Assembly (NCBI GenBank): GCA_905116865.2
Contig: CAJHNH020008455.1
Span: forward strand, 342,501 to 406,500
DNA: 64,000 bases
Direction of reading: 5' to 3'
From: Candidula unifasciata
Taxonomy: Eukaryota > Mollusca > Gastropoda > Stylommatophora > Geomitridae
In this document: positions 52,801-63,139 of the stretch, piece by piece
Layout of the letters: every line of letters begins with the position of its first letter
How positions within the stretch are numbered: position 1 is the first letter of the stretch
Notes under the pieces: generated by a model
Seen by the model: only the letters and a program-made list of their open reading frames with translations
Database searches by the model: none
What the model was told of the DNA's origin: nothing
Translations under genes and position numbers: made by a program

Positions 52801-55800
52801 AATAAGAATGAATTCAATGATGCCAGCAATGACAGTGTACAAAATGAAAGTATGAACATCAAGAGATAGGAGACAACCAAGAAGAAGATGGACTGAAGGT
52901 GTCATTGAGACTCCACAGCATACCTGACAACTGAGTGTGCCCTAGCTCGGAAACAGATCATCTGTTAACCTGCCATACAAAGCAGAAAATGGATGAAAGA
53001 GGATAATAATGTAAGTATTTTCTTTTAAAAAAAACGCATACAAACCTTGATTTTTGGATATGGCCAGTACAAGATAGGCCACAAAGCCACATATCCCCGC
53101 TAACTGTATGAAACATCCCGTCAACATAAAATTCTTCAACTGCCGTGGGTTGCCATCCCAGACATGTTTGCTGTAAGCTATTGTCACCCCAAGTGCTAGA
53201 CCTGCAGCCAAACCTGGTATCAAACAACAAAATAATGTACTGAATTTGCTAGTTTTACTTTAAAGATGTAAAACTGTCAGCTGTTGGGATATCATTATCA
53301 TACAGCAGGATCTTCGCAGAATGTCGCTCTCATCATGGTCTGCCTGAAAGAAATTTGCCAGCTCTCCCACCTCATGTATTTTCACACAGAAACAGTCAGT
53401 TATACACTGTGCCCACCTTTGTGTTGCTCTGCTTTTGCTTTTCCTTCATGCTAATGTGATTTCTGCTTTTATGTTTTCCAGTTTGCTGTGGTGCTTGATA
53501 TGGTCAAAACATTTCAGTATCTGAGACACGATGCTGTTTATTAGCAAATCTTCCTTGACATTCAGATCTTTTTTAATGTCAGTACTGTATTTCTTTTCTT
53601 GTTTGTCCATGGTATTCTGGGATTCTTTCTATAGCATTTCAGTTCCAAAAGCTCCCATTTTCTTCTGGGAGATGGTCCACGACTCAGTCTGTGACATAGT
53701 TGTCAATTACTGAAAAATTCTTAGAATACCAAGTACCAAGAAGAAGAAAAACACCCGACATCCTCATCATCAGGTGCCTTGCCGACTGGCGTGGGCGATC
53801 ATTCCTCTCCATAATCCATGATCTCCTGCAGCATGTATCAGTTCATGTGCCGACACACCGCCATGCCATGCAACAAGACTGTCAAGCATCTTCTCTCGTT
53901 GTCTTCCTCTATCCCTCCTTCCACAAATCTTTCCAGTGGTCACAACATGTTCTATTTTCCCTTTTCTCATAACATGGCCGAAAAATGATGACTGTCTCCT
54001 TCTGATGTCTGTGATAAGTTGTCTTTAGGCTCCCGCCTCTTTCAAAACCTCTTGGTTGCTCTTTCTGGCTGTCCAAGGTATTCTAAGCATACTTCTGTAA
54101 AACCACATCTCTGAGGCCTCTAGAAATTGTTTGGCCTGCCTACCGATTGTCCTAGATAATCTGAACATCAAGCAGAACTGGTTCATAAACAGCATTTTGT
54201 TCTGAAAACAGAGTTATTCTGACCATGTTAAACCGCATGGTAGCCTGGAGAGAGCATTGATGGAGGGTGCTGTGTCTGAAAAAAATTAGTATAGGCCAAC
54301 CTCCGCGAAGGTGGATACCAGACATTTAAGATGCCCCGGCTATGAAAGCACATATGGCTAGAGAAAGAAAGACTTTCAGGTGTGCTTTGAGGACAGCATG
54401 CTCTGTAAAGGACCTGTTGACTGAAATGATAATGGATTTCAACAGCTGTGATGGGATGCCAAAAAGCTGATCATACATGGCAGTTGAGCAGGTTTGCCAG
54501 ATCAAATCGTATGTTTTGCTGACTGAGGACACTTTGTATGGCTACGGCATTCACTTAAAGGATCCAGCGTATCTGACTCAGTTTGTGACTGGAATCACTG
54601 GCATATGTGGTTGAGCAATTATAGGCCAAGTTCATTTGCTGTGATGCCGGAACCGTAACGACTAACTAACACAGCAGGACTACAGTCCAAACTGGCAGAG
54701 ACCCATCGACACATTTCCTTTTTATCCTAGAAACAGGTTACCCACTGGGAGCATGGCCAACATAGACTGATGTTTTTATTTTGAAGTCGGAGTGCATAAG
54801 CCTGAGAGGCAAGAAACCAACAGTCTGCACATAAATAAGTCACATCTGTAAAACAGATGTGCATAAAAAAATAGTCATGGAACAAGTTCAAAGCACAGAA
54901 GTAGATGAATAACTTCCCTGTGGGGTTCCAAGGCCACATTGTGGGAAAAACAAAACAGACTCACTGCCTCCCCAACAAACGTGTCATAGGAGTTGACTCA
55001 ATGGGGGTGCTTTCTGCTAAGTCGGGGTGCATCTGCCCGAGTGGCAAGAAAAAACCATTTGCACATAAACAAGCCAGTTAAACAGATGTACATGCAAAAC
55101 TCAGGCCCAGCATTGACTACAGGAGTTAGGATCAACTAGGACTTTCCCCCCACAGTCTACAGGCTGTAAACATGAAGAAGAAGGAATCAGAAAAATAGTT
55201 GTCATATGATGCACATTACCAACAATCACAACAGTAAGAAAGATGTGTGCAAGGACCCAGAGATAAGTGTGAATCTGCAACCATGATCACACTGCAGCAA
55301 CAGCTTCCCTTCTTCACTGGATGTAAACTTTCATGTAAAGATTATCACTTCTGGGCCTTGGTCTTGATACAAAACTTGAATTTTGCATGCAGATCTGTGT
55401 ATGCAGACTGTCAGTTTCTTGCTTTATAGGCAGATGCACATCTACTCTGAAGAACACACCCTTAATTTGTCACCTACAACATGCTTGGGTACATACATAC
55501 GTATATATATGCATATGCCTGATCTCAAGATTTTTATGAGATAATATAGCCAACATAATATTATTACAATTATAACATTTCTGAAAACAAAAGGAAGGGG
55601 AGGGGAGGGGGGGGGGGGGGGGGACAGCATTTTCTCTAAAGGCGTTGGAAAGGGTCCTTGACTTATTTAGTAGACTCCTGCTACATGCTTGTGAGGGGGA
55701 GCAGTGGGTCTATTCTTTTTTTCCCCCTGTCCCAATGGTGAACCAGAACCCACACAGGAAACATGCAGGATGAGGTGTATAAGAAAGGCAGCGGGGAAAA

Positions 55801-56857
55801 AAAAGAAGAAACAGAGTCACCAACGAAGAATTGAGACAATGGCAAGCACAGTTTTATAAACAGTGTGCATTCAGCATACATTTAAAGAAAACAGCATCTG
55901 TGATTTATGTAGATGTATATGATAACTACACCAGACATCTGATGATAATAGCTGTGAAAAAAAAACACCCCAACACGAGAGAGGGTAATCTATTATCTTT
56001 GGAAGCAAATTAGCAGTAAAAAAAAAATCGGCTCTGAAATCAACCTCTCATGACAAAAAAATATCCTTTCCTGACAGAGAAATGATCAATGCAAAGGGGC
56101 GTGACAACCACCAGCCGGCAAGGAAGGTACCAGATGATAATAGCTTTGGAAATAACCCCTAATTAAGTTTAAATCTAATAAATATCCATAGTGTACATAA
56201 CTAGACCAATCCCTCTAGAAATTTAGGGGGAAAAAAACTATGTGGCATATAATTAATTCTAACCAGGATTTTAAATTATTACTATCAAGTACCAACAATG
56301 AACAATCTTGTCGATTTTAAATAAAAGTAAAAATAAAAGAACTTTCCCCACTCCCTTCAGGCGTATTGGGTATATAGGGCTAGACCTATTTGTTGCAGAC
56401 CAACGGCACAAGATGGGTCATGTGGTCAGCGTCACGCCGGCAGTTTTAAATAAAGTATTAATTAATTAACATGCATACAATTCTTGTTAAGGACGAGCAA
56501 AACACTGCACACATTCTTCAATTATAACCAGGATGCGTTGAACAGGATTCTGATGTTTTCAAACGATTACTATAAAGTTTAATAATTAATTTAGTACAGT
56601 GGTCTACTGGCTTGGCTTCGGGAATCTTGTCTATTTTGTAAACAAGTGTAGACTAGAAACATGACGGTCGATTACAAGTTAAAACTTATAGACTTACCTG
56701 ATACAAGACCCCACAAGCCGGCATTGTAATTCCTATAATGGAAGGAGAAGAAGAAAAAGACAATGAGGCCGACAGCGACTCCGATGGAGCTCAGAACAAG
56801 CCTGACTTTGATAGAACAACTGGAAACTTGAGGGGAGTATCTCACGTTGCCTTCCAT
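49684..56857 (-). CDS. Heme transporter, HRG1/SLC48A1 family, three exons
   Basis: Minus-strand exons 56857-56698, 53213-53046 and 49874-49684 join in phase (1, 1) to 172 aa; human SLC48A1 is about 146. Four hydrophobic segments lie at about 20-41, 46-67, 79-106 and 118-138. The strongest matches to HRG1 are the third segment (GFVAYLVLAIS), the YYLTTVWCFMTWKWGF fourth segment and the basic/aromatic YSRTFLRSY stretch at the FARKY-motif position. H70 lies at the end of TM2, near the heme-coordinating His of the family. The tail has EKESLI (148-153), an acidic di-leucine signal, and YDSV (165-168), a YxxPhi signal, both fitting endolysosomal localisation. The family moves heme from endolysosome lumen to cytosol. 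Introns of about 3.5 and 3.2 kb are packed with SINE and LINE debris. Confidence 0.9.
50142..50385 (-). repeat. tRNA-derived SINE, family S4, in intron 2
   Basis: The minus-strand head GTGTCGGCTCTGTGGCTAAG (A box) and GCCGGGTTAGATTCCAGC (B box) lead to the tail CCTGTAAAGGATACGCAACT. Confidence 0.85.
50525..50715. repeat. 45-bp tandem repeat, ~4 copies
   Basis: Units with TGATCTATCAACTGATGCAA and a short A-rich spacer. The period of 15 codons keeps a minus-strand frame open. Confidence 0.88.
51029..51175. mobile_element. Possible pogo/Tigger-type MITE
   Basis: CAGTCGAGTCTGTATAAG at the left and CTCGACTTATCCGAGTTC towards the right, with internal ACTTATC repeats. This resembles short mariner/pogo-like elements, but the termini are not firmly set. 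Confidence 0.35.
51420..51655 (+). pseudogene. Jockey-like LINE C-terminus
   Basis: KGHCKLRRRLIQM, AEHVLQGCP and LQKKPWGTGKDLKR reproduce the GHC-x-L-R ... H-V-L-Q-x-C-P ... L-W-G-x-x-x-D-L-R order of jockey-type C-termini. It lies antisense in intron 2 of the heme transporter. Confidence 0.75.
51690..52096 (-). repeat. tRNA-derived SINE, family S3
   Basis: Head GGGCTGCGTGATCTAGAGG, box GGTCCTGGGTTCAGGACCC. The body is shared with 16679-17074 (GTAATTTTCCT, GCCCGGGCACAATTTGG on the minus strand). Confidence 0.85.
52130..52410 (-). pseudogene. LINE C-terminal fragment
   Basis: The minus strand reads MWFYRQMMRIPGQIK, then KRTDCPHH and a degraded remainder. M-W-F-x-R-R-M-x-R-I-P is the end of the reverse transcriptase in RTE-like LINEs. 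Confidence 0.65.
52490..52605 (-). repeat. tRNA-derived SINE, family S5 (head)
   Basis: The minus strand GCCCGGCTAGCTAGCTCAGT then TGGTTAAACCTG is a tRNA-like A-box region. The body AGCCAAATTTCTCCCAGG is shared with 60590-60690. Confidence 0.65.
52855..52990 (+). pseudogene. LINE C-terminal scrap
   Basis: RRQPRRRWTEGVIETPQHT followed by stops resembles a G-R-P-R-x-R-W-x-D-x-V-I LINE end. Confidence 0.4.
53046..53213 (-). CDS. Heme transporter exon 2 (TM2 end, TM3)
   Basis: Minus-strand acceptor GATACCAG|GTTTGG, donor CAAG|GTTTGT. 168 nt, both boundaries phase 1. It encodes GLAAGLALGVTIAYSKHVW and the third membrane segment. Confidence 0.93.
53755..54130 (-). pseudogene. RTE-like LINE 3' end with (ATG)n tail
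   Basis: The minus strand reads EMWFYRSMLRIPWTARKSNQ, then after a stop LITDIRRRQSSFFGHVMR, GKIEHVVTTGKICGRRDRGR and WRGMIAHASRQGT-stop. It ends in GATGATGAGGATG. It lies in intron 1 of the heme transporter, same strand. Confidence 0.85.
54131..54770. other. Intronic stretch, unrecognised
   Basis: Further upstream LINE sequence may extend to about 54250. The remainder shows no clear family. Confidence 0.35.
54773..55182 (+). mobile_element. Two GAA-SINE copies head to tail
   Basis: A 5'-truncated diverged copy (54781-54908, GAAGTCGGAGTGCATAAGCC) is directly followed by a full diverged copy (54912-55182). The second runs from CCCTGTGGGGTTCCAAGG to AGGCTGTAAACATGAAGAAG. Confidence 0.75.
55303..55762 (-). 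mobile_element. GAA-SINE copies, diverged and interrupted
   Basis: 55303-55490 (CTTCTTCACTGGATGTAAAC ... ACAACATGCTTGGG) and 55672-55762 (GACTCCTGCTACATGCTTG ... ACCAGAACCCACACAGG) are two reverse fragments. They are separated by TA/AC-rich sequence and a G16 run. Confidence 0.6.
55763..56334. other. Intronic stretch
   Basis: AT-rich. Nothing recognised. Confidence 0.45.
56335..56447 (-). repeat. S2 SINE, 5'-truncated
   Basis: Plus-strand CTTCAGGCGTATTGGGTATA, GGGCTAGACCTATTTGTTGC and GGTCATGTGGTCAGCGTCAC match the 3' part of S2. Confidence 0.75.
56698..56857 (-). CDS. Heme transporter exon 1 (start, TM1, TM2 start)
   Basis: ATG at 56857, donor TCAG|GTAAGTC on the minus strand, ends in phase 1. 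It encodes MEGNVRYSPQ and the first membrane segment with a run of four Phe. No other in-frame Met precedes TM1. Confidence 0.92.
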
Positions 56858-57125
56858 GTTGTTGCTGGCTTGGGGGGTCGGCTCAGGTCAGCCCGGACTT
56901 TACACTAAAGTACTAAAGAGTACTAAAGACGGATTAGGGATCTGGCCGAACTGGGGCAGTGGTTTTAAAACTTGTGAGTTGGTTGCTACCAAGGAGTGTT
57001 TATGTTATCATAATTTATAAGAGACGTCTTTGGACATTCCCATATGTGCTCAGAATTCTGAGCAGTCACTCCAAAGTACATCTTTTGGTTGTTCAAATGA
57101 AAAGTTGGTTTTAGTTTCTCGGATC

Positions 57126-57415
57126 CCCCCGTGTGGGTTCTGGGGCCCCATTGTGGGGAAAACAAGAATAGACTCACTGCCTCCCCAAAAGCATGTCGTA
57201 AGAGTCGACTAACTGGGGAGCTTTCTTTGAAGTCGGAGTGCATCTGCCGGAGAGGCAAGGAATTAACAGTCTGCATTCAAGAGAATGAGATCTGTAAAAC
57301 TGATGCACATGCAACACTCAGGTTCTGGAGCAGGACTGCAGTTCACTAGTGGACGAGCAACCAGAACTTTCCGCCAGAGTGTACAGCTGGTGAAGGCAAA
57401 GAAGAAGAAGAAGAA
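57126..57415 (+). mobile_element. GAA-SINE, full length
   Basis: Near consensus. Perfect 13-bp target duplication AGTTTCTCGGATC at 57113-57125 and 57416-57428. It lies about 270 bp upstream of the heme-transporter start codon. Confidence 0.95.
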
Positions 57416-57540
57416 AGTTTCTCGGATCTTTACCTTTGAAAAGCTAATATACTTTTCCTTCGGCTTTATATCTTTTCTTGATACCTCCGAGGTGATGCTG
57501 ACCACATTACCCATAGAGTGCCGACTCTTTATAAAAGATA

Positions 57541-57602
57541 TGTCTAACCCTATATGCCCAGTAGGCTTAAAGGCGCCAAAAAGGGTCCTTTACCTTACTG
57601 TG
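57541..57602 (+). repeat. S2 SINE 3' tail fragment
   Basis: AACCCTATATGCCCAG, TTAAAGGCGCC and AAGGGTCCTTTACCTTACTG match the end of S2 in sense orientation. Confidence 0.65.
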
Positions 57603-57719
57603 TTCACTTATCTCAACATCGAAGACGGTATAGACGTGCTTAATCCTCGGTCATGCAATCTTGTTAGCATCAGCGATAGGCCATTATCCCCCCCCCCTCC
57701 AACCTGGTCCGTACAGCGT

Positions 57720-58125
57720 TGATGATAATATCAGCTCAGTCCGCGCTTCTTCCCGTTTGCAGTGGTACATTATTTGCCAGCTGGTCAGCTCTTTCGTTAC
57801 CATTTACTTCTGGTGGCCCAGGTATGTAGATCCAAGTGGTGGAGGTTAACTGCGACTTTCCAATGCTCTCTATCTATTTTAGGCGTATGACTACCTGATA
57901 CGATTGTCTAAAGCATGCTCATAGAGTCTGACACTGCGCATGTTCTGCTACCTATGCGAGTGCTCTGGAAGCAGCAGTTATCGCCATGGTCATGCTTGAC
58001 GTAGTTGCCTGGTGGGATTTCACTATCCCCTTTTATTGTCTTCTCCATCTTTTGTGCTATGTATTAGCATGCTGATCTTGACCCGCGATTCCCGGGACCC
58101 ATCTGCGTTAATGTCAATGTCTTCT
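57720..58125 (-). pseudogene. LINE RNase H domain, decayed
   Basis: On the minus strand INADGSRE (the catalytic D-G-S strand) is followed, with stops and shifts, by AITAASRALA, WIESIGKSQLTSTTWIYIPG and NGNERADQLANN. The last is the G-N-E-x-A-D-x-L-A signature of retrotransposon RNase H (I/R1/jockey type). Confidence 0.8.
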
Positions 58126-58448
58126 GGGTGTGAATGCTGATCAGTCAGTGTCACGCCCATCTTGAGCTAATTATAAATAGAGAAGACCGTGGTCAGTGCC
58201 ATAATCTCGACATGCGTATTTACTGGTGTACATTGGCGCCCTATGAGGCTAGCCTCATATTTTATAGACCAGTGAGTCAGGTGGTGGCTGATTGTATTTC
58301 ATCTGACCAGATGACCAAACCAGTTGATTTTTTGATGCTAAAGGAAATCATTTATCGGTACTCTGCCTACCATTGTTAGTTCTTCGTTAGTAACTCTGTT
58401 TCTTCTTGTTTTTACCGCCGCATTTCTCACACATCTCATCACGCATGA
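58126..58448. other. Probable upstream remainder of the RNase H LINE
   Basis: No firm motif. Continuity with the RNase H relic is assumed. Confidence 0.25.
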
Positions 58449-58743
58449 TGTCCGTGTGGGCTCCTAGGCCCAATTGGGACAAGGAGGAAAAAAAGAATAT
58501 ACCCATTGCACTCTTACGAGCATGTAGTAGGAGTCTAATAATTAGTGATGCTTTTTTTCGAAGTTCGAGTGCATCAGCCTGAGAGGAGAGGAACCAACAG
58601 TCTGCATAAAAGTAAAAGAGATCTGTAAAACGGATGTGCACACAAGAGTCGGGTTCTGGAACAAGTCTAGTGTCAAGAAGTGGATGAGCAACCAGAAATT
58701 TCCGCCGGAGTTTACAGCCGCTGAACGCAAAGAAGAAGAAGAA
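58449..58743 (+). mobile_element. GAA-SINE, diverged full length
   Basis: From CCGTGTGGGCTCCTAGGCCC to CCGCTGAACGCAAAGAAGAA. The target duplication is not clear. Confidence 0.85.
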
Positions 58744-59287
58744 GATCTCACACGTAATGTTGTGTTTAAATGTTTATATGACTGTCAGTGTCTGGCATTG
58801 ATAGCATGAAGTTGGTATAAAAAGCGTATTTTGTCTGATTAGTTGGCTAGTTCTGGAAAAAGAGAAAAAAAAGTGAAAAAAATGACGATCACGTTCAACG
58901 TTGCTGAAGATATCTTTGGTTACACTTATGGTCTAGTTTTGTGTGCGGCTTTAATGTGTTGCGTCAGTGGTTGTGGCCTAATATCTCTGGCTACAGTTTC
59001 AAAACCACTGACCTAATTAATACCGTGGGTTAGTTTATGAGACATCCGGGTTAAAGTTCGTGGTTACCTGTGTTGAGAAGCAGCAATAAAGCGTGGAATG
59101 CTGCGGGTTTTAATATCCTCAACAAAATATTGTGGCAATGGGAGGACACACGTGCGCGCGTATGTGTGATCTCAGGTAAATACACAATTACACATACACA
59201 CGAAAGTAAAGGCGTTTAGTCCTAAGAAAGATAGTGCCGCAGGAATGTTGAGCCTTCGCACATTATTGTGTTATTTTTTTCAAGCTG
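58744..59287. other. Non-coding stretch
   Basis: Nothing recognised. Confidence 0.5.
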
Positions 59288-59295
59288 TTCTACTG

Positions 59296-59915
59296 CATTG
59301 GCTCTAAACCTTCCTAATGTCGCGACCCTTTTAATACAGTTCCCTCATGTTGTGTCGACTCTCAAACAATTATTCGGTGAATGTTGCAACTCCCCCCCCC
59401 CCCAAACAGAGTTAGCTCCGCCTATTTACGCACCAGGTCACTTTTCATTCAAACTTTGTTCGGCTCGTCAACTTTGCTGAAGGTTACGGGTGTGTCCCGC
59501 TCTCTGGTTTCTGCGTTGTCTTCCATTTACGTTTTCATTCCGAGAAACAGAATGCCTGTGACATAGGTTGCAGCATTCTCGTAGGGAAGTTCTGTTAGGG
59601 CCAGTACTGCATGTTTGTTGAGTGTTAAAAGGTTAAAAGCCCTGACGTGCTGAAATTTACAACATGCAAAATCAACGGTATCGCGGAACACCCCGTAACC
59701 TTGTGGAAAGTTGACGAGGCTCAGCAACTACCAATCGAAAGTGACCTAGTGTATAAATAGGCGGGGCTAACTCTGGGGAGATTTTCCTACTGTTTACCCA
59801 CTTATTTCCCTTCGTAACTTCGATGAATATGTGTTTTCCGATAATAGGTGACCCCTCTGAAAGGGTCATTCGAACCCCCAAAAAAGGGTCGCGACCAGCA
59901 GGTTGTGAACCTATG
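59296..59915. mobile_element. SPIN-like hAT element with internal long inverted repeat
   Basis: The left end (GGCTCTAAACCTTCCTAATG, TCGCGACCCTTTTAATACAG) equals the reverse of the 3' side of the MITE at 22272. The right end (AAAGGGTCGCGACCAGCAGG, TTGTGAACCTATG) equals the other side. Weak 8-bp duplication TTCTACTG / TCCTATGG. Inside, arms 59410-59500 and 59683-59772 are inverted repeats of about 90 bp. Confidence 0.75.
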
Positions 59916-60029
59916 TCCTATGGAATTGCAGTCTGTATGATTAACATCCCAATGACTCCTCTTTTGCTTCGTCTTCTTGCCTTGTGGTCGCTTTCTGATT
60001 TACACCTAAACACAAGTTTGTAATCGTAT

Positions 60030-60340
60030 AGAGCGGAGGTTGGGTAGTACTGTGGGTTTTGGATCTGACTTCAGACCCATTATTTCCGACATTAGGATCT
60101 CTTGAGATGAACATTGGGCACATCCCTTCGCCTTTACCTCGATTGTAGTTCCATCCAGTTTCCTGCAGGGGGTTGAGATCCCAGCCTTCCACTGGATTGC
60201 TGGGAAGAACAGGGTCCACTGTGTGAAGGTGAGATTGAGCAAGAGAGGCTAATGGACATTAAGAGTCTTGTACTGCTCATCATTGCTCCATTGCTGGAAC
60301 AAATCAGGAAAAGCCCGTTCAATCGTATAGCCATATAATC
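60030..60340. other. Unrecognised stretch
   Basis: Overlapping 60-90-codon minus-strand frames without a recognisable domain. Confidence 0.35.
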
Positions 60341-60345
60341 ATTAT

Positions 60346-60560
60346 CATCAAGTGCCTTGCCAGCTGGCGTAGACGTTCTTGCATCTCCACAGATATCGGT
60401 CTTTGGTGTTTTGGACCGATTCCACTCATGATATTTCTCTATGCCAATGTCTTAAGCCATCCATCAACTTTTCTCTTGGTCTGCCTCTGTATCTTCCACC
60501 AGTGATCTTTTAGGTCATTGTCGCGTGCGGATGTGCACTAGAACGCACCAGTACTGAGTG
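60346..60560 (-). pseudogene. RTE-like LINE 3' end
   Basis: The minus strand reads GRYRGRPREKLMDGLRHW, then NTKDRYLWRCKNVYASWQGT-stop. It is the same family as 53755-54130 and ends near TGATGATAATGAT. Confidence 0.7.
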
Positions 60561-60562
60561 AG

Positions 60563-60579
60563 NNNNNNNNNNNNNNNNN
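60563..60579. other. Assembly gap (17 N)
   Basis: Seventeen undetermined bases. Confidence 1.
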
Positions 60580-60589
60580 TACCCTAAAT

Positions 60590-60695
60590 CTGGGAGAGAT
60601 GTGGCTTTCCTGCCTACCCCCGGGATTGAACCCGGACCACAAGGTTACTCGTATCTAATGCAGACGCGAGTAAACCCACCCGAGCGAACATCCGC
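60590..60695 (-). repeat. tRNA-derived SINE, family S5
   Basis: The minus strand CCGGGTTCAATCCCGGGGG is a strong B box. AAAGCCACATCTCTCCCAGA matches the S5 body at 52490. Confidence 0.7.
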
Positions 60696-61315
60696 ACAAA
60701 CAAACAGACTTACATCCTCTCGGTTTCCAGTTTTCATACAATTCTCATTGCCTCTATAACCTCCTCGAAATGGTTACACGGCAAAAGACGTCATGAGAAA
60801 TTATCGCCCCATTAAGCTTGTTGATCTGCACAGATTTCCGAGGGAAGAAAATACATGGTGCTGTACAGGTTTCATTTCTATGAATATAGTTCAAGGTTAC
60901 TTAGATATTACATACAGGCTCACAGGGAAAAACCCAGCTGTAAATTGACACCGTATATAATCAAAATATGTTTGTTTCGATGGCAGCGGTGATAACCAAC
61001 AACAACAAAATGTATGAATGTCAAAGGGAGGTAATAGGTTTGGCAGCTTCTCAGATTGCATATAAGGGAAAGAACTGAGCAGAATATGTTGAAATAAATA
61101 CACTTTTGTTAATGTTGGAAAATATTGTTAACCATGATTTCTTACAATAAATTAAAAAAAAATTCTAATAATACAGGCAATGTAAAGGTAGATAATGACA
61201 TTGCCATAACGCAACTATGGCCTGTTGGTTGTGTCAGTCGTGTACATGCCAGTGTCCATCGTCTGAAAGGTAGATGTAGACAGAGTGTAAGCACGAAGTT
61301 TCATCCTTTTTAGGA
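60696..61315. other. Non-coding stretch
   Basis: Nothing recognised. Confidence 0.45.
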
Positions 61316-61319
61316 CGAC

Positions 61320-62645
61320 TTTCACTACTATGCCAAGCCCCACCGTGGCTTTTTCCAGGGGCCGCAATATAGACAGGCCATAAATATGGCCAATTGTCTG
61401 AACGCGGATTCTGGGACCTCTCCACAGCGATCTTCATCCACATGGTGGCACATTGTGTCATCGGGTGTTTATCGCTTGTGTGATGTCCTGGTGGGGTGGA
61501 AAGTCAGTCAGTCACTCACCATAAAGAATTTGTAATAACCTGTCATCTTTTTGTGGGATGCCATTTTTCGTTATTTGAAACCTCACACTGGCTCTTGCCA
61601 GGGGCCGCAATATAGCCCGACCATAATTATGGTTTAACATCTGAACGCGGTTTCTGGGACCTCTCCACTGGTGATCTTCATCCACATGGTGGTGCATTGT
61701 GTCATCGGGTGTTTATCGCTTGTGTGATGTCCTAGGGTTGAATGTACTAGTACTACTACTACTAAGGCGATCTTCCCGAATGTCATAAGTGTTCGGCCCT
61801 AATGTTGATTCTTGTTGCTTGTGTTATGTTGATAATAAACCAGTGAATTGCTATACATTTTTTTCCCCCGTTATTTAAATGCTCCACCCTGGCTATAGTC
61901 CGGGTCCCTAAATTAAGCTAACGGTTGAAGGCTTCCTGAGATCTCTCCCTGGGTAATCTTCATCCGCATGGTAGCATTTTGTGTCAACGGGTATATATTA
62001 TAGGGATGATTATATTAAACGCTTAACTTTAATCCCAGTCCCCATGTTAGAAAAATGTGTTGTTGTTTTGAAGCTTCCACAGTGGCTATTGCATGGGGCC
62101 TTAATATAAACTAACGGTTAAATTGGGTTTCTAAGACCTCTCCGCGGGTGAACCTTGTCCGAATGGTGGCACTTTGTGTCACCCGGTGTTTATTGCTAAG
62201 TGTGATATCCTGGTAGGGTAAAAAGTCAACCAGTCCGGCCGTGATATGCTTTCTACGTAGACATAATAACCGGTTGCTTTCATCGGATAATCACAACATA
62301 TTTTCCCGAAATGTTTCATTGTTTGTGTAGTCCGGGCCCTAATGTAACCTAACGGTTGAAGGGAGTTTCTGGGACTTGAGCCTGGTTGATTCTCATCCAA
62401 ATGGTGGCATTTTGTGTCACTGGGTGTTTGTCGCTCCTTGTGCGATCCTGGAGGCTTTGAGCGTGACTCACTTGACAACCGCATTTATGAGTAAAACGTC
62501 TCAATGTGGATCGCAGTTGTTTTTTTTTTTTTTTGGGGGGGAAAGCTCCACTGCTGTAGTTTTCGAGGGCCATAATATAATCTAAATGTTAAAAAGGGTT
62601 TCTGGGACTTTTGCCAGGTTGATTATCATCCTAAAGGTGCTGATC
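61320..62645 (+). repeat. Cluster of R4 repeats, ~6 diverged units
   Basis: Units near 61320, 61540, 61870, 62035, 62300 and 62535 share, in order, GCTCTTGCCAGGGGCCGCAA, CTGAACGCGGTTTCTGGGAC, TCTTCATCCACATGGTGG and TTGTGTCATCGGGTGTTTAT. A seventh copy stands alone at 27690. Unit length is about 170-250 bp. Confidence 0.85.
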
Positions 62646-62648
62646 CTT

Positions 62649-62895
62649 CCCGTGTGGGTTCCGGAGCACAATTGTGGCAACAACAACAACAACAAAAAAA
62701 AAGAACAATTACCTTCAAATGAAGCATGCTGTAGGATTCGTCCAAATGGGAGCTTTCTTCAAAGTCTGAGTGCACCTGCTAGAGAGACAAGGTACAACCA
62801 ACTTCACACACATAAGCCAGTGAAACGGATGTGAAAGCAACACTCAGTCGCTGACACAAAGCAAAAGCACACATGGAAGAACAACCGATAGGGGA
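62649..62895 (+). mobile_element. GAA-SINE, diverged
   Basis: From CCCGTGTGGGTTCCGGAGC through ATGCTGTAGGATTCGTCC to ACACATGGAAGAACAACC. It lacks the usual GAA tail and has an internal (CAA)n expansion. Confidence 0.75.
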
Positions 62896-62999
62896 GGGGG
62901 AGGGGGGTAGCGCCTCAAGGGACGTGAACCACTAGATTCTGGCGCATCTGGCTTTCTCTGTCAGTATATTTCCTCCTCCTCGTCTCTCTCTCTCCACCT

Positions 63000-63030
63000 G
63001 TCTCTCATTCTCTGTCCCTCTTTCTCTCTC

Positions 63031-63093
<63 letters not shown>
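63000..63093. repeat. (CT)n microsatellite
   Basis: CT dinucleotides, pure from about 63032. Confidence 0.97.
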
Positions 63094-63094
<1 letters not shown>

Positions 63095-63139
63095 TATCTC
63101 CTCTTTATAATTGTTTGAAATTTGTGGCCAGAAAACACT

